A DNA stretch of 64,000 nucleotides from Plasmodiophora brassicae (Eukaryota > Endomyxa > Phytomyxea > Plasmodiophorida > Plasmodiophoridae). Of the stretch, positions 22,883 to 34,321 are shown one piece after another. The stretch's first letter is position 1. Each line of letters opens with the position of its first letter. The notes beneath the pieces were generated by a model. That model worked only from the letters and a program-made list of their open reading frames with translations, did not search any database and was not told the origin of the DNA. The stretch is from contig JASFAU010000004.1 in NCBI GenBank assembly GCA_039704465.1, positions 806,001 through 870,000 on the forward strand, read 5' to 3'. Position numbers and translations under genes: made by a program.

Positions 22883-24263
22883 TCAAGATGAGCAGCCGTC
22901 ATTCGAAGAACACTCGTAGTCGTCACTGTACCGCGCCTTGACGGTTCGTCCATCCTTCTTCGCAGCGCTTCGCTTGGGAGGCGATGCCTTTCGAGGACGT
23001 TTCTTCTTTGAGATGGCCTCGGCGAACGCAGCGTCGTCGTCGCTAGACGTTGAGTCCTCAGAATCCCAGCTGAAGTTATCCTCGTCGTCTGCTGCGTAGG
23101 TCTTGACGGTATGGTGCATAGCGGCAGCACGCTTTCGCTTACGTTCAGGTGCGGTGGCAGCAAACGGCTGCTCGTGTAGCGTAGGGTTCTCAATCACGAT
23201 AACATTGCGATCCTGGAACGCGTTCGCGATACCGCTTCGACGGGACTGTATAACAAACTTGTAGCGCAACGGCATGTAGATCGATCGTAGACCGTCTCTG
23301 ACATCCTTGCTCCAAGTACTCGGGTACTGTATTTGAACGTCGATAGCGACGTCGCCTGAGATCATGACGTCAGGTCACGATCTCCGTCATACTGAGTAGC
23401 ACGCAGTACTCACCAAGCTTCTGAAGTAAGCGAACGAGGCGCTCAACGTACGCCTGTTCCCTCAAGTTTGTTCGCGGGTGCTGTGGCAGAAGGTTCAGCG
23501 GATGGTCGCCTGGCGGTACGTCAGCGGCCATGCTTTAGGATAGACGGACAGACCGTATAACGCACATGTTGCATGGGAGTGCATGATGATGTGCCCCGCA
23601 TGGTAATGCGTTGGCACGCCAGGCTTCAAGCCAGCTGCTGCCAGCGCCCGCGTGTACTTTTGCCTGGCTGGCCTGAGGCGTGTCTCCGATTTCGCATCAA
23701 CCTGCCAGTAGGCAATAAGCAGGTATCAAGTGCGATGCCAAACCTACCGCATACCGAAGACGTCTGCGCAGGCAACGACGAGCCGAAGATGACCTGGAAT
23801 AATGTGGATGTTATAGCCCAGACACGGGACGGAGCTCCTTTCGGCTTGAGTGAAGGGAAAACGCCATAGACTCGAGCGACACGAGCGAGAGAATCCGTCT
23901 GCGCTGTATTTCAGCCCCATGCGCATGCACGGCTCGGGCGGCACCTTTTAACCTTGTAATGGAACCCATTGGGCAACACAGTCGTACGCCCTGGTGGCGC
24001 TTCCTGCGTCGTGCCGCTCTTCGACTTTTGAATAATCGCCGACCGCAGCTATTGGCATATCATGAGAACCGACGCACCGGTAAGGGCAATCGTGCCACCT
24101 TATGAAGGTCACGTTTCGCAGGCTCTTCGTTGATAAACTCCCGCATCCATGATGGCATTAACGGTTTGTTACTGGCATCTTTCTCATTGGCTGCCAAGCA
24201 CATAACTGCCAGGGCGGCCGCGAACACGACCCATCGCAGGGTCACTGACGACGCGCCCCTCAT
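22883..24263 (-). CDS. Secreted DNA/RNA non-specific endonuclease-like protein with NLS-like tail
   Basis: Six exons: 24263-24099, 24048-23953, 23898-23755, 23701-23566, 23509-23414 and 23355-22883. They sum to 1110 nt (369 aa), in frame, with introns of 50-58 bp. Residues 1-25 form a signal peptide (basic start, then WVVFAAALAVMCLAA). The core resembles the DNA/RNA non-specific endonuclease domain found in bacterial polymorphic effectors: TVLPNGFHYKTDSLARV, then a His-containing AGHIIMHS, then DHPLNLLPQHPRTN and a beta-rich IDVQIQYP. The usual Asp/Glu before the GH pair is His here (HAGH), so activity is uncertain. The C-terminal 90 residues are low-complexity with Lys/Arg clusters (ERKRKR, SKKKRPRK, PPKRSAAKK). 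Family call is by motif only. Confidence 0.65.
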
Positions 24264-24606
24264 TCGGCGATGCCACTTGGCGAATGTCCAAAACACGATC
24301 GCACACCGAAAACGTCACTCGTCATCGTGCAAAACGACACCAGCAGCCCAAAACAGTACCCGGCGTCCTACAAAACGAAACCAGGAGCCCAAAGCAGCAC
24401 TCGGCGGGGACGCACGAAGCGTCCCCCGGGGCTCGGTGCATCTCGGGGGCAGACGGTGTGCTCTGTGAGCTCCACCTCAGACCGTCGAAAAAGCCGCCTG
24501 GAGTCTCTCGGGACTGAACGGGTGCTTATATAGCCGCGCGTTGCCAGATTCCAGATCCGAATTAGGCCCGGCCAGTGCCGGGGACGGCTAGCTGGCAGCG
24601 CGAGGC
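24264..24606. promoter_or_regulatory. Divergent promoter region, nuclease-like / VPS9 genes
   Basis: About 340 bp between two divergently transcribed genes. It contains a loosely repeated AAAACGA/AAACGAAACC-rich stretch (about 24308-24400). I cannot point to a specific factor site. No gene seen. Confidence 0.4.
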
Positions 24607-25805
24607 ATGCTGCCGCACGTCACAGGCTTGCGGATGGAAGGACGGACTACATCATCATCATCATCGTCATCGCCCGGCGCAATGTCGGCCGGGAAGCACG
24701 CCTGGGAGTTTTTCGTGGACAAAATGAAGTCCAAGGACGCCGCTGATATCAAGTCGAAGATCAAATCGTAAGGTTGTGCCAGTGGCCGATATCCGTTCTG
24801 AGACCTGGGCGCATGCAGCCTGTTGACAAGCCTGTACGATAGCAGTATCGTTGATGATGTCGCTGCGCGAATGATTCGCACGTTCCTGGAATCCAGATCG
24901 GCGATCGACCCGGATCACTGTCTCTGGAAAGGGGTCGACGACGATGCGTTGCGGCAAGCTCGCGAGGGCCTCGAGAAATTCATCATGATCAAGATGTACC
25001 CGAAGCTGTTCCAGTCGACCCCATCTGCCAGGAAACGGGACGCGGCGCTGTTTGACCGCATGACCCGACTGTCCTGGGTTTGTCACACCCACCTCGACAT
25101 TCCTGAACAGTACGCTGCTTGTGCTGGCCTGCAAGCGGCAAGGCACGAGTTGCAGAACATGAACTCGTTCAAGCCGCCTCGCGATAAAATGGTCTGTATC
25201 CTGAACTGCATGCAGATCATCAACAGTAAGATTCAGGTCTAATCCCTGTATCGTGGCCGCTCATCGTCGACCGACAGATGCCATTGCTTCCTGCCAATCG
25301 AGACCTCTTGGAGCACCACCATCTGCGGATGACTTTCTGCCCCTCCTTATCCTCGTCATACTGCAAGCTCGCCCTTGGTATCCGTTTCTCAACATGCAGT
25401 ACATCTCGACGTTCAGCCACCCTGACGAGATGGTTGGAGCGAACGGCTATATGTTCACACATTTCAGTTCGGCCCTTACGTTCATTGAGAATATGACGGC
25501 TTCAGCTCTGCATAATTGTAATCAGGAGGAGTTCGACAGGTGCATCTCTGTTATGACGCCCCAAATGACAAGAATCGTCTCTGAATTACCTTCGCAGGAG
25601 GATCAATGGCGAGTACGAAGACGATGACGACATCCAGTACCGCTTCGTCGACGCCGTCGCCGATGACTTGCGGTTATCTGACATCCCAGACCTTCTGCGC
25701 GAATACAAGGCGATGGCCAAGGTACTCAGGGGATGCCATAGACGGCCAGGAGAAGCGTCTCCGGCGATATCGAGAGCAACAAGCAACATGGATACCTTTT
25801 GGTAG
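24607..25805 (+). CDS. VPS9-domain Rab5-type guanine nucleotide exchange factor
   Basis: Four exons: 24607-24767, 24819-25225, 25278-25539 and 25598-25805, summing to 1038 nt (345 aa), in frame, with introns of 51-58 bp. A helical bundle (KMKSKDAADIKSKIKS onward) precedes the VPS9 domain. Diagnostic motifs are HLDIPE, NMNSFKPPRDKMVCILNCMQ (consensus YKxPRDKLxCILNC), SADDFLPLLILVILQARP, the catalytic-type Asp in that ADDFLP block, and NMQYISTFSHPDEMVGANGYMFTHFSSALTFIENM. This layout is Rabex-5-like, but no A20/UIM zinc finger is seen. Role: activating Rab5/Vps21 GTPases on early endosomes. The extreme C-terminus may contain another intron. Confidence 0.88.
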
Positions 25806-26027
25806 TGTAAATAAATGGATTGTTCAGTCTCACCACTTAGGAGATCAACAAGCGAATTACAGTTCAGTATTACGTTAAGGAGCCTATATTCTCATCTTCT
25901 TGTTAGGTACAGGTGAAAAAACGTTTAACGACGTCGATGGAAGTCTCTGTTCTTGCTTTACATGGGCGATGCTACTGTGTGGTCGTGTCAGAATGATCGA
26001 CAGTTGGCCGCTAATAATGGAGCCGGC

Positions 26028-27864
26028 TTACCTTGACGAGGAGCACGTAGCGGGATTACCCTGTGGCGATGAGTTGATGACGCCGCGCTCCAATAATAAA
26101 TCGTAAAGACAATTGGCTGCCGCTGGATCAAGGGCGCCACATATCTCCAGAGCACCAGACCGGCTAACGAACCCATCGGTAAAACTGGCCATGCATACTC
26201 TGCGCACGAAGGGTTAGCCGAAGTAGATCATAGCCATGGAAGTACCCAGAGAGGCATACCTGTACTTCAAAAGGTTGAAATGCCTCGGCAGAATCTTGAA
26301 TCGCGTACATATGGCACGTTCCTGCAGGTCGAGCAACTCAACGGAATCCATGCTGGCTATCTCGAAACCGTCCGCGCCAATGATGCATTCTTCCGGAATG
26401 ATCGGCCGGCGTCGTAGAAGATCGTTTGCAAGGTTCACTGCAATCTCTTGCCTAAACACACCACGAAAGTCAGAAATAATTCAAGGTATTCCACCATGCT
26501 CACTGTACCCGTTGCCAGTAGACGAGTTTGCCTGCTTACTCGTCCCGGGTGCGTTTGGTTGCGACGTATCTACAGAGTCAGCCGCAGAAAGCGTATTACG
26601 CAGAGTCGACTGTTCCTTGTAGACGAATTCCTCCTGAAACGTTCTGATCCCGTTCTGGCGGTGTTCCCGCAGGTCGGAAATGTCGCGAACTAGGTTACGC
26701 TGCTTGTGAAGATCTTCCACAAACGCGGAAAACTCGTCCTCGGAAGTGAAAAACCTGGCAAATACTTTCGCTTGTTGATAGAGGGCCTTGAAGTCCTTGC
26801 TATGTTTGTGTTTCGTGTGCGACCGGGACCAGAGAAGGCCACGGTCAACCAGGAACCTTTTCCGTTCGTGTCGTTCAGCAGTCTACCAGTAGGGCCGGTG
26901 AACGAAATGTGTGAGGACAATGCCGACGGCGCCGTTATACCTTTCGGTTATAGATTTCCAGCATCTTGTAGGTGAGCCTGAGTTTGACGGGATCGTTGGC
27001 ATACGCGGCCAGATCACAATCAGCAAGTGCCTCCTCGGCGTTATTTTCAAACTCGGTATCGAACTCCCCGCGTTTCGGACTACGATACGTTAGAAGAAGC
27101 GTGGCAGGATGGGAATCGCATCCCGCACCGGTATCCAGCGGCCAGGGCATCAGCCGTCAATTTCCTCTTGCTCAACACTGACTGAGACGCAGATTCCGCA
27201 GGTCCAGGGCTCGAACTGGATTCAGACGTCAGCCCGTAATTTGTAGGGTCCTTCGGGTAAATCATAGGATTTAGGACTTTGTTTGGATTCTGTACGGTCC
27301 CGGTTAGCAACAGACATGGCGGTAGATGAGACGTGCCAACGATCGGTACCGGCAAGGGCTTCGTATCACTGTTCAGATACACGGCGCTATAGTGTTGTTC
27401 AACTTTCGCCTTGTTCTTGCTCTTGGCCCCAATGTGGTTCGCGACGTCCTGCCAGTTCCCCATGCCGTACCGTTCGATGCCCTCTAGCAGCATTAACTGC
27501 GCATGTCACCCATCAGCACGAAAGCATCGTTCAGGATGTGAACGGCATCTGACTTCATCATCGGCGGTCCAGTCCTCATCGAATATGGATGCCGTGACAC
27601 GATCGATAACCCGGTACCTGATTCAAGGAATGAAAATAGCAGACTGAATCCGATCACAATGCCATACGAGTGGGTCTTCCTGTGCATGTTCTGGTCGTCG
27701 ACGAGCAGCTCGGCTCCACTCGCAAAGCAGTACACGCAGAGAATGAAATCGGTACATTCGCAACATTTGACTCGTATCGACTGGCTAATGTCCTTGCGGC
27801 AGTAATCACAGAGGTGCTGAGCAACCCGGCCAACGATGTTCTCGTCGTCATCTGTTGGATTCAC
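26028..27864 (-). CDS. ADA2: Transcriptional coactivator ADA2 (SAGA histone acetyltransferase module)
   Basis: Adapter that stimulates Gcn5 in SAGA/ADA. Eight exons with GT-AG introns of 49-62 bp. Domains in order: ZZ zinc finger (HLCDYCRKDISQSIRVKCCE, then FILCVYCFASGAEL); a SANT/Myb repeat (MLLEGIERYGMGNWQDVANH); the ADA2-specific block RPKRGEFDTEFENNAEEAL, then RLTYKMLEIYNRK; a basic coiled region (AERHERKRFLVDRGLL); and a C-terminal SWIRM domain (LLDLQERAICTRFKILPRHF, ending with an LYDLLLERGVI helix). The order and spacing are those of ADA2. It converges with the VPS9 gene; stops are about 220 bp apart. Confidence 0.93.
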
Positions 27865-28322
27865 GTAGTCGCTTCAGCGAAATAGAGACGCATGGCGTAC
27901 AATTGCAACCTTGGATACTTTCGTCGTCTCGTACGTCGACATCACTGAATTTCACAGTTGAGATCGTAGGCAACCGCTAAGTGACATAACGATGCCCTTA
28001 CGGATCGGCCATTGGTGGTCCCAGCGACGACGTGTTCGCCTACGACCCAGACACTAGCGCCTACCGGGGCGAATCCCGGGCCCCGTTCGACGGGTGCCTG
28101 GCCGACGATTGCCGTCGCCGATCGACACCCGGGGACAGCACGCAGCAGAGCAGCGCACTCAGTCCCACCACGGAACGCGACAATGCGTGACCCGGACGGA
28201 CCCCCGATCGCAATTCGCCGCAGCGGAATGTGGCACGGGGCCTGGCCATGTCGCATCGCACGCTGCCTGCCGAGATGTCTACCGGGACACTGCGCTACAA
28301 CGGCACCCGACCGCACGCGATA
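27865..28322. other. Spacer upstream of ADA2, no gene recognised
   Basis: About 460 bp between the ADA2 start and the TMF1 stop, both on the minus strand. Open frames on both strands (for example 28012-28572 plus) have biased composition typical of GC-rich antisense or non-coding sequence and no motif. Confidence 0.4.
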
Positions 28323-30789
28323 TCATACATTGGGGGTCTGCCGTCGTAGGCGTTCGATCTGGTCGGTCAGCTCGGTAATCTGCTGCTTGAAGATCGCCCG
28401 GGATTCGTCCAGGTCGGCCTGGAGCTCGTCGACGCGGTCCGTCTTCTCGCCGATGATATCCAACGCGGTGTCGTACCGGATGCGGAGGTCCTCAAGCTGT
28501 TTCTCGACGACGCGATATCGTTGTAGGACGGCGTCGTTCTGCGCAGACCGAGTTCGCATGTCGACGAGCTGATCAGACAATGCGTCGCGGTCGGATTCAG
28601 CTGCCTGCAACCGTTTCTTCAGGGCCCGAAGCTCGTCATCCTGCCTCCTGATCTGGACGCCCATGTCGAGGGCGTGAACACTGGACAGACTCATGCTTGC
28701 CGGGAAGCCAGGTTGCTGTTCCGGGCCACCTTGTGCGTTGCCGTCAGAACCACCCAACTGGACGTGCAGGCCTCGCATCCACTGCTCATTAAAGCTATCT
28801 TGACGCGATCTACGTTCGCTGCTTAGCCGTCGCTGGGATTCCTGCGACTTCTTCGCGTATGCCGCTTCCAGTTCGGCGTATGCAGTATGCAGATCGGCAA
28901 GTTCAGCTTGCTGACGCTCGGAAACGTTGTTTGCTTTCGCGATCTGAACATAGTCGATTTAGACAGGGCTGTCACGAGTACGAACGTGTCGACCTCTTCT
29001 TTCAGGCGTAGGTCACGCTCGGCTAACTCGGACTTCGACTGGCCCAGTTGCCGGGTCAGGGATTGGATCCGACTTTCTTTCATGTCGCGCTCATTGGCTA
29101 TGGAGTCAACACGCTCGCTGAGCTTGTCGACTTGCATTTTCAGATCTGTCACCGTCGTCCGAGCCACTTCACGTTCGACTTGCAAGCTCTCATTTCGTTT
29201 TGTAAGTTCGCGTACCCTGACGTCCAGCTGCGCTCTCTCCTGACGTAGAGCCCCTGTGGTTGCCTCCGCATCGTCCGCACGCTGAAGCAACGTCTTCTCA
29301 ACAGTTTCCCACGCATCAGCTCTGGCTCGCATGGAGCTCTGTAGCGCCTCAATTTGCCTCAATAAGGGACGCGTTGCTGATGGTAGGGCGCCCGATAGCT
29401 CTTCAGCACGCGCTTCCGCCTCATCATACTTTCCCCGAGCCTGCAGCGTTGATCAGCCTCAGATAATATGGATGCAGCAGTGCTAACTGACCTCTTGAAG
29501 CTGGGCGACAAGGGTTTGCCGTTCATGTTCGAACTGTTCGCGTTGGGATTGTAGTTGCGATGTGAGCTCGCCCACATTGCGCCGAAGGTTGGCCTCGCGT
29601 TCAGAACCCTCTCGTAACTACAGGCAGCCATACGCAGCTTAGCAAGACGTAAGCGAATACCCGACCAGTCAATGCGAGGGGTCCCTACTTGGTCTTGCAT
29701 GACGCGTATCCGTTCTTGCACTTCGCTCTGTTCGTCATAGGCGACTTTCCAGTGGGCAGACTCGATCTCATGCGCTCGTAATTTTGCTTCAAGACGCTCG
29801 ACGACAGCGATGGACCCGGTTCGCTCTTGGTCCACCAACGCCGACTCCCGACCACGTCGATCGAGTTCCAGTTTGCTTTCGTTAAGCTGTGCAGAGAGGA
29901 CTGCGATGCGTTCCAGCATACCTGCGTAGCATGTCAGGACACAGCAGCAGCTGAAGGCGTCACGACATGCCTTTGTCTGATTCCTCAAGGGTCGAGACTC
30001 GTTCGGTTAGAGACTTGATATGAGTGTCACGCGACTCAATAGCAGCCGTGTGATTCGCGATCTCTGCCTCCTTATCGCGGATCTTAGCTCTCAAATTCTT
30101 GATGATCCCTTCGAGTTTGGCCTGCTTGATGGAGAGCTGTTCGCCTTCTTTCAAAACTTCTTCTATCTATAACTGCCTATAGTGAACCACGGTTGCATGT
30201 CCATCACGAACGGCCGTATTCACCTGTTGCTGCTTCTTCTCGAGCTCGGGCTGAAGCGGATTGCGAGCGGACCCAGTAGAGAACGCATCGAGAGAGGCAC
30301 GTAGCTGCCGTTCTGTAAGGGCTGCCTCCTGCAGACGTGCTGTTAGATCGTGCTGAGCAGGAAGTCAGCATGGCCAGAAGGGTAAGACAAGAAAGGATGC
30401 GCATCGCCAACCTTCTCTTGCTGAAGAACACCAAGTTGAGCACCGATTGATGCCAGCTGCTCTTGCTGTTGTCGCAGTCTCAAACGGACGTCGTCCGTGA
30501 CGTTGTCAGGCAAGGTTTCGTCCACGGCCTCAACCTCAGGAACGGCGGGGACGACTGAACCAGATAGGTCATCTGGTACGGGTGCCGCCACAGGAACGTC
30601 TTTCGTGACATTGGCGGTATTGTCTGGCGGAGCCGTCGCCTCTGTCGTCATGGGATCCGGCCCCTGATCTATCGCCACCTTCGCCGGGTTCGCTGCCGCA
30701 TCCGCATTGTCGAGCCCGAACGCTTGGTCGAGAGTGCCTTCGATCTTCGCCAGCGATTGCGCCGCCCATCGCTGGAGGTCGAATGACAT
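28323..30789 (-). CDS. TMF1: TMF/ARA160-type golgin
   Basis: Long coiled-coil Golgi tether that binds Rab6. The start at 30789 gives MSFDLQRWAAQSLAKIEGTL, the Trp-containing amphipathic N-terminus typical of TMF. It is followed by a low-complexity acidic region, then coiled coil to the end. The central block KEGEQLSIKQAKLEGIIKNL matches the TMF DNA-binding-annotated region. The C-terminal block is the TMF TATA-binding-annotated domain: RRQDDELRALKKRLQAAESD, then RYDTALDIIGEKTDRVDELQ. Several introns can be placed. The one at 29970-29922 fits only as GC-AG. Exact boundaries in the middle were not all resolved, so the residue count is not given. Confidence 0.8.
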
Positions 30790-31401
30790 GCGACGATCGG
30801 GCGTCGCGGGCTTCCGCTCCCGGTCAAAGTCAACGTGACCCGTCGGCGAACAAATTTTCGCTGCGGCCCACCCGCGGCCCGCCCTAAAACGGCCCGAAGG
30901 GGGTCGAACCGAACGTTCTGCGTGTGCCTGCTTAGGAACCAACTGTTTTACTGAAAGGACCGTGCAGGGGAGAACGCGGTCAGCGATTACGTGGAGGGCG
31001 TCGTCGGGGAGTGGGAACTGTGGCGACGAACGATCTGAACAAGGAGGGTTAGCCGCGGCAGAGTCGCTCTCGTGCGGATGTCGTACTTTTCCCGGCGAGG
31101 GAGGCTTGCGAATGGCAAACGTACGTGGCATCTGCTCACGCCACGATTTGATGGTAGGCAGGGACAACATCGCCAATGCGATGCGCACCGTGATCGCCGC
31201 TAGCGCAATGAACACGATGGCTTGCAACACTGTTGCCTTCCAGTCTTGTAGCGAACCCTCGCTCCATCCCTAACGCGATTCGGTGTCAGCGGGCATTTGT
31301 CGCAAAGCAGGTCGCACCGAATATCGAACCTTGTTGATTGCACCCCAGCCGGATTTGACCGCCTGGCCGACGGCACACGCTGCCATCCGAATCGTCTCCA
31401 T
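30790..31401 (-). CDS. Small single-pass membrane protein, 3' end unresolved
   Basis: Not recognised. A good start (METIRMAACAVGQAVKSGWG) at 31401 is followed by a 60-bp GT-AG intron ending near 31270. The next exon encodes a hydrophobic helix (LQAIVFIALAAITVRIALAM) flanked by charged residues. The frame then stays open, without any stop, directly into the TMF1 start at 30789. The residues just before TMF1 look like untranslated sequence rather than protein, so I think this is a separate short gene ending through an unidentified intron. An N-terminal extension of TMF1 cannot be excluded. Confidence 0.4.
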
Positions 31402-31482
31402 CGAGGCAAACTGAGTGAATGAGTGGTTCTCGGACTGCGAACGTATTATCCGTATGTATTGCAATTCTAAACAAAGCTGTGT

Positions 31483-32995
31483 TCAAATCATTGAGCTCCT
31501 CGACCTCGCTAGACGTTGGACAGGTTCAACGGTCCCCTGAAGGTTCTTCGTCGCTAGTAACGAGTGCAAGTGTGTTCCTTTGCGGAACGCCACCTTGGTC
31601 AGCGTGTCCACTAGCTGCCGATTCTCCTGCCGAACTGCCTCTAGGTTCGCCTTAAGCTTGACCGTGTCCATCGCGCAGCGGTCAATCCTTCTTTGTAGCG
31701 GCAGCCCCGGTTCCGTCATGTCCACCATCTTCGACACAACCGTGTACCGTCGCAGCAACCGATCCGCCTTGTTCGCAAACCCCCTGATCTTCGTCCTGGC
31801 TTGGAATGTCGTCATAGACAGTTCGCGAAGCCGGGCGTCCGCTGTTCGCCGCCAGTGTGCGACAGTGGCCTGGAGTTGATGATAGAATCTGGTCAGCTCC
31901 TCAACCTGGGACCGCAACTTGCCGCGGTTCGAATTCGCCACTTCCGTCATCTCGCGGTACGCCTCCCGCAATTGGTCGTATCGTCGGCGAACCCTTTCTA
32001 GCGTGCGTTCCTTCATCACGATTTCCATCGTCAACGCCGCGTCCGTCTTCTCCAACTGCTCGTACGTCTTCGATATTCTCTGCATGCGCTCCGCATGCTC
32101 GACTTGCTCGGCTTCAAATGCCTGTATACCGGCCAACCTGATCTCAGCTGTTGTACACGATACCATCATGGGTTCCCGACCATACCGCTTCCAGGTCGGC
32201 TAGCTTCGTCAGGTAGGCGTTGCGCATGGCTTCAAGCTGCTGCTCGCTTGCCTGCGCAGCAGCACGTTGTCGCTCCCGGATCGCGGTCGCGGCGTCACCG
32301 GCCTCTTCCGCAGCGACCCGCCGTACATGATCTTCATCGTCGCGTATTCTTTGCTCAACGGTAAAATCCTGTGCGCCAAGGCCTTCACTAATGGCGCGAT
32401 CGATGCGCACCTCTATATCGTTCGTAAGCGATTTCCGATGCGACGCTTCAAGTCGAGTCAGGCGCCCGACGGCCGCGTTATGTGCCATGGAAGCGGACCG
32501 CAAGGCCGCCTCGAAGGCGGCGAACTCGTCGCCCAGGGCATTCGCGGTGCGCTGCGCGTGCTGGGTGCTCTGGGCGGTCTGCTCCATCTTCTGACCGCAT
32601 TCGCGCCGAACCGTCTGCAATCGCTCCGAGCGAATACCGCGAAGAGCGCGATGAGGGACGACGTTCCGGACGGCTCCGGCATGGCGTTCTGCTTGTTGTT
32701 TGGTCTTCAGCGCGTCGAGTAGGATCCGACCTGCTTGCGGCCGGCGCGCGGGACTGCTGGCCTCGTATTTCACGCTGGGGCGGCGTACACGCTGCGTAAA
32801 CCAGGATGCGACTCGGCTGGACAGCGTTGGCCGACCCGGCCATCCATCCACGCCGCCATCGGCGAACCCTTCAGACCGTTCATCGTCGTGTTCCCCACCA
32901 GTGGGAGACAGAAGGTCAACAGGGTCGTACAAGGTACCGGAGCCTTTCAAGAATTTTCCCAATCGGGCCCCACCCTTGCCCTCTCCCTTCCCCAT
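31483..32995 (-). CDS. Coiled-coil protein, candidate dynein regulatory complex subunit 2 (CCDC65-like)
   Basis: Almost entirely alpha-helical, Arg/Glu/Gln-rich coiled coil of roughly 480 aa. The first exon starts at 32995 with a basic Gly/Lys leader. A phase-0 intron of about 64 bp near 32120-32190 joins LTKLADLEA to AFEAEQVEHAERM. The C-terminal part TFQARTKIRGFANKADRLLRR then YTVVSKM resembles the DRC2 segment in which a short conserved helix precedes the LAEICRKFETEEEKVLPF block of the family. DRC2 belongs to the nexin link of motile axonemes, so this would imply a flagellated stage. The similarity is from memory and weak; any other coiled-coil protein is an alternative. Confidence 0.5.
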
Positions 32996-33192
32996 GCCGT
33001 CTCTTCCGAATCACGGTCGCGTTCTGGACCGGAAGGAAGCACCTGCTTGCCCGATGGACCAGCAAGAGGTACCGATCTTGAAAATATCTCGCATGGACTC
33101 CTACATGATCCATGTGAACCTTCGCGCATCACCCTAGGGCAAATGATCGGATATCGTCTTTAATACTGTTGCGGTGGTGGTGATTGTTCCGT

Positions 33193-34175
33193 CTAACGGA
33201 CACGAAGGCGAAGTACGTAGTACAGAATCCCGAATGCGAACCCACCAACTGAAGCAGATCGACATCAGGTTGCAACTTGGCAGCGCACGTATACCAGTGC
33301 ATCCTACGATGCGCAGCGTGGCCGATGATGGAACGGTCGCCGAGGAAAAAGAAGTCGTACAACGCGAACAAACCGACAGCGATAGGAGCTCGAACTGGGA
33401 TGAAACCCATGACCAGGAATTCAGACTTCGGGAACATGCAGGCGAACGCGACAATAAGACTTGACAGACGTGCATCATTCAATATGAGCAGGTCACCATT
33501 TGCTGTGCATACCTGTTGATTGCCCCGCTGGCACCATGCGCAGGGCGGTCTCCGCCAGAGTACCGCGAGTACGCCACGTGGGCGATGTTTGACACGAGAC
33601 CGCCCATGAAATACAACGCCAGAAACCGTTGAACGCCGATTGCCCGGATCTAGCGATAACCAATTAAAGGACAGCTGGCACGGTCGCAAACATCCGCACC
33701 GTCAGTGGTCCAAACGAATACAGCACGAGCATATTGACAGCGAAGTGCATAGGTAAATTATGCGAAAACACAGACGTAGCCTTTCATCATGTAAGATGGC
33801 GAACGTACCCAGCGCGTTCACAGGTGATCACCAGAGTCCAAGGGCGAGACGCGGCGCTCGCTGCACTACATGTGAAATTATCGACCATGTATCGTTGCTC
33901 CCTCTGAGTCTCCACAAGCTGCCATCTCACTGACAGGTAGCACAAATTTAACACGTCGCCGTGACGATGATACGATAACCCCTACTGAACACAAGCGCAT
34001 TCGCCGCGATCAGCCCCCCGACAACGAACCCCTGGCCAGCAGGCGTCCCCCATCCGTTCGGACGTCGCCACTGGGCACCCGACGAATACAGTCGCACGAC
34101 TGGGCGGCGCGCCATCATCAGTGACGATGGCAGCCGCATTTGCACGCGACGCAGCAACGCCGTCCCCAGCATTGC
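33193..34175 (-). CDS. Mitochondrial rhomboid intramembrane serine protease (PARL-like)
   Basis: Intramembrane protease of the inner mitochondrial membrane. The start at 34175 gives an Arg-rich presequence (MLGTALLRRVQMRLPSSLMM). Six exons can be joined by introns of 50-59 bp. Conserved features: RPWTL before ATSVFSHNLPMHFAVNMLVL (the FSH and HxxxN oxyanion region); FLALYFMGGLVSNIAHV; the catalytic serine in AHGASGAIN (GxSG); and the catalytic histidine in IIGHAAHLGGFAFGILYY. The Ser-His dyad and helix order are complete, so an active enzyme is expected. It is divergent from the gene starting at 34322, sharing a promoter of about 150 bp. Confidence 0.92.
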
Positions 34176-34321
34176 AGCGACAGTTACGAAACTGCCGAAT
34201 GTTTTGCGCCCTCTGGCCGCCTGAGTGCTGGCGAACTTGTGATGCAACTTTTGGAGCAAAACGCCCGTCTATTTCTGGGACTGCTGTTGACCGCCGGTGT
34301 TCCGTGTTTGCTGAAACAGCA

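Noticed and set aside
22883..23531. Separate gene starting MAADVPPGD at 23531
   Set aside because: An intron at 23565-23510 joins this region in frame to the upstream exons and completes the nuclease-like domain, leaving 23531 inside the intron.
23512..24263. FKBP-type isomerase suggested by the TVLPNGFHYK segment
   Set aside because: No FKBP core follows; continuing the spliced frame leads to nuclease-like motifs instead.
33129..33689. Continuous 186-aa minus-strand frame
   Set aside because: It mixes rhomboid exons with intron sequence; phase shifts at GT-AG sites are needed to recover the GASG and GHAAH motifs.
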